From NCBI RefSeq assembly GCF_008180195.1, contig NZ_VTAV01000001.1:372001-436000 (forward strand): DNA of 64,000 nt. Direction: 5' to 3'. The notes below the pieces were generated by a model. The model was given only the letters and a program-made list of their open reading frames with translations, did not search any database and was not told where the DNA came from. Below, in pieces: positions 9,803 through 16,645 of this stretch (its first letter is position 1; each line of letters begins with the position of its first letter). This DNA is from Sphingobacterium phlebotomi (GTDB taxonomy: Bacteria; Bacteroidota; Bacteroidia; Sphingobacteriales; Sphingobacteriaceae). A program made the position numbers and the translations under genes.

Positions 9803-9834
9803 AGTCGAGCCACTCCTTTAGGAGTGGCTCGACT
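9803..9834 (-). terminator. Intrinsic terminator of the small coiled-coil protein gene
   Basis: Perfect 15-bp inverted repeat (9803-9817 against 9820-9834, loop TT) with a GC-rich stem (GTCGAGCCACTCC). On the minus strand it is followed by TTTTATATTTTAA and lies about 30 bp after the stop of the gene at 9865-10461. Confidence 0.85.
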
Positions 9835-9864
9835 AGGGAAAAACGACTTGAAATATGGTTTTTT

Positions 9865-10461
9865 TTACGAACCCCGCTTCATCTGCTCGTCGAGCAACTG
9901 ACGTTTTAGCTGCTGCTCTTTTTCCAGTGATTTCTTGCGTAATGCTTGCAGTTCTTCCTGCAATTGCTCTGAAGTTTTCTTATGCTCGTTTGTGTCCACT
10001 TTTGCTTTTCTGAAGGAAGCTAATGTTACTAAGAATGCCAAAACGAAGACGATAATAATGCTCCACACCATGGTGTGATAGGATCCTTTTGAAAAATCAA
10101 TACCGAGAAAAGAAATGCTATTCGTTTTATGTTGTTCAGCTTGCAATGCGGCATCCAATGTGGTGACGGAATCTTGGAGGGCACTGATGGTACCTGTCGA
10201 TGACGAAGAATTTGCCTTGAGTGAGGCAATCTCTTTTTGGTAGCGGGAGATAGAATCCAATACATTTGCCCTTACAATGTCCAGGTTTGTTCTCCGAATG
10301 AGTTTAAAATCAACATTCTGCGACCGGGACATATTGCTGAGATTGTTGAATTGTTCATTCAACGTTCCCTCTTGGATAGCAAATGGCAACATCCGTTTAT
10401 TTTGTCCGAAAAGAGTGGTTGAAGATACGATAAAAGCGAAAAACAAGAGTTTTTTAAACAT
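9865..10461 (-). CDS. Conserved-looking membrane-anchored coiled-coil protein of unknown function
   Basis: A 198-residue protein with a signal peptide (about 1-20, KKLLFFAFIVSSTTLFGQ), a region NEQFNNLSNMSRSQNVDFKLIRRTNL (split here for length) whose style recalls a family common in Flavobacteriia and Sphingobacteriia, a predicted coiled coil (about 65-115), one transmembrane segment (about 128-152, TMVWSIIIVFVLAFLVTLAS) and a highly charged C-terminal coiled coil (about 160-198). The layout suggests a periplasmic coiled-coil stalk anchored in the inner membrane with a cytoplasmic helix. I do not know its function. It has its own terminator and is not part of either utilization locus. Confidence 0.75.
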   Translation of the reverse strand: MFKKLLFFAFIVSSTTLFGQNKRMLPFAIQEGTLNEQFNNLSNMSRSQNVDFKLIRRTNLDIVRANVLDSISRYQKEIASLKANSSSSTGTISALQDSVTTLDAALQAEQHKTNSISFLGIDFSKGSYHTMVWSIIIVFVLAFLVTLASFRKAKVDTNEHKKTSEQLQEELQALRKKSLEKEQQLKRQLLDEQMKRGS

Positions 10462-10642
10462 AATTTTTGAAATAACTAAAAATATATTGCTTCCTTTAAT
10501 GGAAAGCTAAAGTTGGAAAATAAATAAGGGATTTGCAAAAAAAATAAACAATTATACTTCAGGAAAAGATTAATATTAACGTATTTACTGTAGTATGTTC
10601 GCTTCTTTTATCTGTAACGTTCATGTTGTGATAGGTTTAGAT
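10462..10642. other. Divergent intergenic region
   Basis: Lies between the minus-strand coiled-coil gene and the first plus-strand promoter of the pectin locus (10643-10707). AT-rich, with no supported gene. It must hold the promoter of the minus-strand gene, but I could not identify a convincing -7/-33 pair. Confidence 0.4.
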
Positions 10643-10707
10643 GATAACATTGTGTAATAATAAGATAATTATACAGAGGAAAAATAGCGATTTTAATTGT
10701 TGTTTTG
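10643..10707 (+). promoter_or_regulatory. Pectin-regulon promoter P1 (glycosidase operon)
   Basis: Two operator boxes, GATAACATTGTGTAAT at 10643 and GATAATTATACAGAGG at 10664 (starts 21 bp apart), and a -7 element TTGTTTTG at 10700-10707, exactly 36 bp after the start of the second box. The second half of the proximal box is the weaker part. A start near 10714 would place the ATG at 10762 about 50 bases downstream and rules out the upstream TTG at 10705 as start codon. The layout is shared with ten other promoters in the window. Confidence 0.7.
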
Positions 10708-10761
10708 AATAACCAATATAAACGTGCGTTAGCGTTTAGGGTTTTAAGGGAAAAGAAGAAG

Positions 10762-13512
10762 ATGAAAGTTTTTTTTACGTATATTTTAGTGTTTTGCTTA
10801 TATGGATTGGCAGGTCTGGCGGATTTAATTGCTGGGCCTGTCCGTATCCTCTATGCGGAAGATGCTGTGGCGAATGAACAACGTCTACAGTATGCGGTCG
10901 ATAAAATGGTAGCAGCGACAGGACAGCCATCATCGGTGTTCCGTTTTGCAAAAACGCCATTGAAAAAAGATGATCTTGTACTGGGTGTACTAGGGACAAC
11001 AGAACGTTGGGAAAAGTTTGTGCCTGCAACGCTGTTAGAAAGCCTAAAAAGCCAAGAATCATTCCTTATATATAGAAAAGATAATAAATCACCGTTGATT
11101 ATTGTTGGAAAAGACGAAACGGGGCTGCTATATGGATGTGAAGAAGCATCAAAGAAAGCGTTTTACGATAATAATCCGGTTTCCTATACCGATGCGCCGG
11201 AGATGGTGCTTCGTGGTACGGCTATCGGTTTGCAGAAAACGGAATATCTACCAGGCCGTGATGTATACGAATATCCTTATACCGAAGACTTGTTTCCATG
11301 GTTCTATGATAAAGAACTTTGGATACAATATTTAGATATGATGCTCGAAAACCGATACAATAGTTTGTATCTATGGAACGGACATCCCTTTTCCTCTCTG
11401 GTGAAACTAAAGGATTATCCTTACGCCTTGGAGGTTGATGATGCAACGTTTGCAAAGAATGAAGAAATCTACCGTTTCTTAACCGAAGAAGCAAATAAAC
11501 GTGGGATTTGGGTTATTCAAATGTTTTACAATATTCTATTGCCCAAGCCTTTTGCGGATAAGCATGGTCTGAAAACCCAAGAAAGAAACCGGATCATCAC
11601 ACCACTGATCGAGGATTATACCCGTAAATCCATTGCCGCATTTGTGGAGAAATATCCCAATGTGGGCTTGTTGGTCACACTGGGAGAAGCGATGGAAGGT
11701 GTAGGGCAGGACGACATTGACTGGTTTACAAAAACGATAATTCCGGGTGTAAAAGATGGTCTGCGTGCTATAAACAGTGCTTTAGAACCGCCTATTATCT
11801 TAAGAGCGCATGATACAGACGCACCCGCGGTGATGGAAGCTGCATTGCCGATCTATAAGAACTTATATACGGCGGCTAAATTTAACGGAGAGGCACTGAC
11901 CACGTACGAAACGCGTGGGAAATGGGCTGAATTACATCAGACCCTAGGAAGTATCGGTACCGTGCATATACAGAACGTACATATTCTGGCGAATCTCGAG
12001 CCGTTTCGTTATGCCGCACCCGATTTTATACAGAAATCGGTGAAATCGATGCATGATATCCATTTTTCTAATGGTCTTCATCTATATCCGCAGGCTTCCT
12101 ATTGGGATTGGCCTTACACAGCAGACAAGACGGAGAGACGCTTGCTGCAAGTGGAACGCGATTGGATGTGGTACAAAGCTTGGGCACGCTACGCATGGAA
12201 AGCTAACCGTTCGGAAAGCGAAGAAAAAGCTTACTGGGCGTCTACGTTGAGTGGATATTATGGTCTCTCCGAGGCGGAAGCCGCAAATTTGCTAATAGCA
12301 TTAGACGAAGTCGGCGAAATATCGCCTAAAATACTTCGGCGTTTCGGTATTACCGACGGTAATCGGCAGACGTCCTCCTTAGGGATGCTGATGACACAAT
12401 TGATCAATCCGTATCGCTACGGTCTCTTTACCTTACTTTACGAATCAGAAGCACCCGAAGGCGAAATGATTATCGACTATGCCGAAAAGCAATTTAAAGG
12501 CGAGCAGCACATCGGCGAAACACCTATGCGTGTTGCTGACGAGATTGTTGCACATGCCGCCAAAGCGGTACAGGCCATACAAGGCATACAGCAGGCCGCC
12601 AATAAAAATAAAGAGGAGTTTCAGCGTTTGTTAAATGATGTTTACATCCATCAAGCAATGGCCGAACATTACAGCTTCAAAGTAAAAGCGGCGATTCAAT
12701 TATTGGAATACAAGTATACGGAGAATGTGGAGTCACTTCGGAAAGCGTTGCCCGACTTCGAAAGAAGTGTCGATGCCTATAAAAAGTTGACGGATTTGAC
12801 GGCGGATACCTATTTGTATGCGAATAGCATGCAAACCAAGCAACGGAAAATTCCGATGCGGGGTGTAGATGCTACCTTTAAACACTGGACAGAAATGTTG
12901 CCTGTCTTTGAAACCGAACTGAAAAATTTTCAACAGGCGATCGATTCGATAGCATTAGCAGCAGGTAAACCCAAAAAAGAACGTAAATTACTTCGGGAGA
13001 AGGAAGTTCATGTAAAAGCAGATGTGCAATATGCCGAATTAAAGAAAGGTGCCAAATTGCATTTGGATCAAGAACTAGTGGTAACACACTTGGCAAACGA
13101 GCTGGAAGGGATGAAAGCTGTGATGATTAATTCGGAAGAGCAGAAGCTGCATGGTACCATATTGCCGTTTGAAAGTGATCAAAATGTGAAAGTTTTGGTG
13201 GGATATTTTAATAATACAGACAAAGTATTTGCTCCTAAACCTGTATTGGAGATAGATGCGTCTGCGAATGATTATGGGCAGGCGGAAGCGAAAGTGCGAA
13301 ACGCCTTGCGCATACAATATATGCCCATGTTGGATATCCATACCTATTCCTTTCCTAAAGGGAAGAATGAACTGAAAATACCAAAAGGAGAGGCATTGAT
13401 TCTGGGTTTTATAGCAGATGACGAGCTTCAGCACGCTTATAACGCCGATGTAGACAACCAGGGTGACGATATGGACGACCTTTTTGGTTATTATGAGGAA
13501 ACTAAACTGTAA
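10762..13512 (+). CDS. Large TIM-barrel glycoside hydrolase, putative alpha-galacturonidase/glucuronidase-like
   Basis: A 916-residue secreted protein. I start it at the ATG at 10762 (MKVFFTYILVFCLYGLAG, a good signal peptide, preceded by AAAAGAAGAAG) rather than the longer TTG start at 10705, which overlaps the -7 element. It has an alpha/beta N-terminal domain (about 25-130) like those in GH20, GH67 and GH115 enzymes, and a central barrel (about 150-480) with candidate acidic residues in LLVTLGEAMEG and KFNGEALTTYETRG. Next come a helical region and a C-terminal beta domain (about 770-900). It resembles Bacteroidota proteins named alpha-galacturonidase or GH115-like, but I cannot assign a CAZy family with certainty (GH115, GH138 or a relative). 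It is the first gene of a five-gene glycosidase operon (gap of 10 bp to the next). Confidence 0.7.
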   Translation: MKVFFTYILVFCLYGLAGLADLIAGPVRILYAEDAVANEQRLQYAVDKMVAATGQPSSVFRFAKTPLKKDDLVLGVLGTTERWEKFVPATLLESLKSQESFLIYRKDNKSPLIIVGKDETGLLYGCEEASKKAFYDNNPVSYTDAPEMVLRGTAIGLQKTEYLPGRDVYEYPYTEDLFPWFYDKELWIQYLDMMLENRYNSLYLWNGHPFSSLVKLKDYPYALEVDDATFAKNEEIYRFLTEEANKRGIWVIQMFYNILLPKPFADKHGLKTQERNRIITPLIEDYTRKSIAAFVEKYPNVGLLVTLGEAMEGVGQDDIDWFTKTIIPGVKDGLRAINSALEPPIILRAHDTDAPAVMEAALPIYKNLYTAAKFNGEALTTYETRGKWAELHQTLGSIGTVHIQNVHILANLEPFRYAAPDFIQKSVKSMHDIHFSNGLHLYPQASYWDWPYTADKTERRLLQVERDWMWYKAWARYAWKANRSESEEKAYWASTLSGYYGLSEAEAANLLIALDEVGEISPKILRRFGITDGNRQTSSLGMLMTQLINPYRYGLFTLLYESEAPEGEMIIDYAEKQFKGEQHIGETPMRVADEIVAHAAKAVQAIQGIQQAANKNKEEFQRLLNDVYIHQAMAEHYSFKVKAAIQLLEYKYTENVESLRKALPDFERSVDAYKKLTDLTADTYLYANSMQTKQRKIPMRGVDATFKHWTEMLPVFETELKNFQQAIDSIALAAGKPKKERKLLREKEVHVKADVQYAELKKGAKLHLDQELVVTHLANELEGMKAVMINSEEQKLHGTILPFESDQNVKVLVGYFNNTDKVFAPKPVLEIDASANDYGQAEAKVRNALRIQYMPMLDIHTYSFPKGKNELKIPKGEALILGFIADDELQHAYNADVDNQGDDMDDLFGYYEETKL

Positions 13513-13522
13513 TTAAATAGCG

Positions 13523-15061
13523 ATGAAAAGAAATATACTTGCAGGTATGCTGCTGTTCCTCTTGCCGGGCGCGCTCGCGGCTCAGGAAGATTTGAATTTG
13601 AAGCTCGATACCTATGTCCATAAATTTAATAGCCAGGATAACGAAGCGGTTATCAATAAGATTGATAACAAAAGCTCTGCGGCATGGATGAAAGAAAACA
13701 TTCCATTATTTGCTTGTCCAGACAGTGCTATCGAAGAGACATATTATTTCCGGTGGTGGTCTTTTAGAAAGCACATCAAGGAAACCCCAGACGGAACGAT
13801 AGTAACGGAGTTCATCGAACCGGTATCCCACGCTGGAAAATACAATTCCATCAGTTGTGCACTAGGACATCATATATACGAGGGCAGATGGCTGCGGAAC
13901 AGCGATTTTCTGAAAGAGTATGCTGACTTTTTTATCTACCATGCGGATGAAGGAGAGAAAAGACCGCGGTTCCACCAATTTAGTTCTTGGGTGCCCGATG
14001 CGCTATTGGCGTATTATATGGTAGATAATGACAGGGAATATTTGACGAGCCGGTTGAACGATTTAGATAAAGACTATCGTAAATGGGAAGAGGAGCGACA
14101 GTTGGATAACGGACTGTTTTGGCAGCATGATGTGAAAGATGGTATGGAAGAATCCGTGTCCGGCGGGCGTCATGTAGAAAACATGCGACCTACCATTAAC
14201 AGTTATATGTATGCCAATGCGCGCGCCTTGTCCACTATTGCCCAAATGGCAGGCAATGATAGCCTGGCACGAAACTACGATGTAAAAGCCGAGCGCATGC
14301 AGACACTTTTGTTGGATTCCCTGTGGGATGAGAAAGATAGCTTTTTTAAGACCCGGTTAGCATCAGGCGAGCTACATGCGGCGAGGGAGGCAATAGGCTT
14401 TATTCCTTGGGGTTTTCATGCGGTACCCGATCAACGCTCGTACGCAGAAGCTTGGACGCAAGTGATCGATACGGCCGGATTCAAGGCGCCTTGGGGATTG
14501 ACAACCGCAGAACGCAGGGAACCTACTTTCCGGACACGTGGAACCGGCCATAGTTGTGAATGGGATGGTGCGATATGGCCATTCGCCAGTAGTCAGACCC
14601 TACGGGGTATGGCGAACTTTCTCGCCGATTACAAACATCAAAATGCCATCACGAAGGCTGATTTTTATGAAGCAGTACAGCAGTACGCTGCATCGCATGT
14701 GATGGATGGCAAAGCATACATCGGCGAATATCAAGATGAAGTTACCGGATTTTGGCTGAAAGGAGACAACCCGCGTAGTAAATTCTATAACCATTCCACG
14801 TTTGCTGATGTTATTATTCAAGATCTCGTTGGCTTTAAGCCACAACTTGACAACAGTTTTGAATTAAAACCTCTTATCCCACAAGAACAATGGGCTTTTT
14901 TTACCTTGCAGGGCGTGCCTTATAAAAATAAAACCGTCGATATCTATTGGGATGTCGATGGAACGAAATATGGCAAAGGGAAAGGTCTGACCGTATTTGC
15001 AGACGGCCAGCGTGTCGCACAATCTAAAAAATTAAAATCGATAAAAGTTAAGTTGAAATGA
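13523..15061 (+). CDS. Secreted (alpha/alpha)6-barrel glycoside hydrolase, MGH1/GH63-like
   Basis: A 512-residue protein with a signal peptide (about 1-20, LLFLLPGALAAQE). The body has the helical-barrel features of the MGH1-like/GH63 glycosidase group: YYFRWWSFRKHI (about 74), PRFHQFSSWVPDALLAYY (about 152), GGRHVENMRPTINSYMYANA (about 214) and the diagnostic GHSCEWDGAIWPFASSQT (about 343). A small beta-sandwich typical of GH65-like C-termini follows (about 455-512). The substrate linkage is unknown; in this operon it should remove a side-chain sugar from pectin. It overlaps the following GH28 gene by 4 bp (ATGA), which implies translational coupling. Confidence 0.75.
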   Translation: MKRNILAGMLLFLLPGALAAQEDLNLKLDTYVHKFNSQDNEAVINKIDNKSSAAWMKENIPLFACPDSAIEETYYFRWWSFRKHIKETPDGTIVTEFIEPVSHAGKYNSISCALGHHIYEGRWLRNSDFLKEYADFFIYHADEGEKRPRFHQFSSWVPDALLAYYMVDNDREYLTSRLNDLDKDYRKWEEERQLDNGLFWQHDVKDGMEESVSGGRHVENMRPTINSYMYANARALSTIAQMAGNDSLARNYDVKAERMQTLLLDSLWDEKDSFFKTRLASGELHAAREAIGFIPWGFHAVPDQRSYAEAWTQVIDTAGFKAPWGLTTAERREPTFRTRGTGHSCEWDGAIWPFASSQTLRGMANFLADYKHQNAITKADFYEAVQQYAASHVMDGKAYIGEYQDEVTGFWLKGDNPRSKFYNHSTFADVIIQDLVGFKPQLDNSFELKPLIPQEQWAFFTLQGVPYKNKTVDIYWDVDGTKYGKGKGLTVFADGQRVAQSKKLKSIKVKLK

Positions 15062-16641
15062 TAAAGAAAGGAATTATTGTATTATGGCTGTTTGTAGCGG
15101 CAATGGGAATATCGGCACAAGCGCAACAGTTTTATAACGTATTGGATTACGGCGGGAGTAACGACAGTACAGGATTGAATACGGATGCGATTGGCAAAGC
15201 CATTGATGCCGCCGCAAGTAGGGGGGGCGGGACCGTTTACTTCCCTGCGGGAAAGTATATTACTGGACCGATACATTTTAAAAGCAACATCACCCTTTTT
15301 ATCGACGCCGGTGCGGAGTTGCATTTCAGTGACGACTTTGATCATTATTTACCCATGGTGGAATCGCGCTGGGAAGGTACGGAAGTAACCAACTTCTCTC
15401 CGTTGATTTATGGAACAGATCTTGAAAACATTGCTATTGTCGGTCGTGGACTGATTGATGGACATGGAAAAAAATGGTGGGGATATTCGGAGGTGACCAT
15501 CCGCGAGCAAAAAGAAGGCGAACAAACAAAATGGCAAAAGGAATTCAAACGGTTGAACAAAGACGTGCTAGCTCCCGATCTACCGGGTTGGGTTGAGCGC
15601 GGTTTCTTGCGCCCGCCTTTCATCCAGTTTCTGCGGTGCAAAAACGTGCAAATTAAGGATATAAAAATACAAAACTCTCCTTTCTGGACCGTGAATCCAC
15701 AGTATTGTGATAACATAACCATAGATGGGGTTACCTTAGAAAACCCGCCTTCGCCAAATACGGACGGTATTAATCCGGAATCCTGTCGCAATGTGCATAT
15801 TGCCAACTGTCATATTTCGGTAGGAGACGATTGTATTACCATCAAATCTGGGAAAGATCGTTCCGGCCGTAAGGTCAATGTTCCTGCAGAGAACTATACC
15901 ATTACGAATTGTACGATGTTAAGTGGACACGGTGGTGTCGTAATTGGAAGTGAAATGTCAGGCGGGGTGAAGAATATCGTCATTTCCAATTGTATCTTCG
16001 ACGGAACTGACCGGGGCATCCGCTTAAAAACAGCTCGAGGCCGTGGTGGTGTTGTCGAAAATATTCGTGTAAGCAATATCGTGATGCGTAATATTCGCGA
16101 TCAAGCGATTGTAATGGATACACAATATGCGAAAACAGATCCAGAACCAGTTAGTGAACGCACGCCTCAATTCAAGAATATTCACATCAGCAATATGAGT
16201 GGAACCACCAACCGGGTGAGCCGAATACGGGGACTCGACGAGATGCCTATAGAAAATATTAGCTTTAACAACATCAGTATGCAGGCGAAGTCCGGCTTTG
16301 AAATAGAAAATGCGAAGAAGATATTGTTTAACAATGTGCAGGTGGATGTGGAAAATGAACCATTCATTCAGGCAAAGAATGTTGAGGTGTTGAATCTAAC
16401 TGGGATCCAAAACAATACGCCAAAGAAAGACCGTCCGATGTTAGTGTTTGAGGGTGTATCCGATGCCAATATCCAGCAGAATTTTCCTAGTGCCGGTACA
16501 AATACCTTTTTGGAACTTATAGGAGATGATAATAAAGACATCTTTATACACAGCAATAATCTTAAAAATGTGCAACAGACTGTAACAGGTAATACGGCAT
16601 CCGCTGTCGTAACCAACAACGTTGACGTACAAAAGAAATAG
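15058..16641 (+). CDS. GH28 polygalacturonase / exo-galacturonidase
   Basis: A 527-residue secreted protein (signal about 1-22) with a right-handed beta-helix and all GH28 signature motifs: NTDG with Asp236, GDD with Asp257 and Asp258, GHGG with His291, and R-L-K with Arg322 and Lys324. These provide the three catalytic aspartates and the substrate-binding residues of inverting galacturonidases. It would hydrolyse alpha-1,4-linked galacturonate, or the galacturonate branches of RG-II. It starts inside the stop region of the preceding gene and is followed 4 bp later by GH95. The C-terminal 80 residues are an extra beta-helix-like tail without a recognised motif. Confidence 0.93.
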   Translation: MIKKGIIVLWLFVAAMGISAQAQQFYNVLDYGGSNDSTGLNTDAIGKAIDAAASRGGGTVYFPAGKYITGPIHFKSNITLFIDAGAELHFSDDFDHYLPMVESRWEGTEVTNFSPLIYGTDLENIAIVGRGLIDGHGKKWWGYSEVTIREQKEGEQTKWQKEFKRLNKDVLAPDLPGWVERGFLRPPFIQFLRCKNVQIKDIKIQNSPFWTVNPQYCDNITIDGVTLENPPSPNTDGINPESCRNVHIANCHISVGDDCITIKSGKDRSGRKVNVPAENYTITNCTMLSGHGGVVIGSEMSGGVKNIVISNCIFDGTDRGIRLKTARGRGGVVENIRVSNIVMRNIRDQAIVMDTQYAKTDPEPVSERTPQFKNIHISNMSGTTNRVSRIRGLDEMPIENISFNNISMQAKSGFEIENAKKILFNNVQVDVENEPFIQAKNVEVLNLTGIQNNTPKKDRPMLVFEGVSDANIQQNFPSAGTNTFLELIGDDNKDIFIHSNNLKNVQQTVTGNTASAVVTNNVDVQKK

Positions 16642-16645
16642 TACT

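Larger units (their letters stand above)
9492..9864. other. Upstream region of the organophosphate susC gene
   Basis: Contains a plausible minus-strand promoter for susC (9608-9639), an AT-rich imperfect hairpin at 9668-9690 (CATCAAAA/TTTTTGATG) and the terminator of the next minus-strand gene (9803-9834). The hairpin lies upstream of the promoter, so it could be a regulator site. None of the 16-bp boxes found in the pectin locus is present here, so this cluster appears to belong to a different regulon. Confidence 0.5.

Noticed and set aside
10705..10761. TTG-initiated N-terminal extension of the first glycosidase
   Set aside because: It overlaps the predicted -7 promoter element and destroys the signal peptide position.
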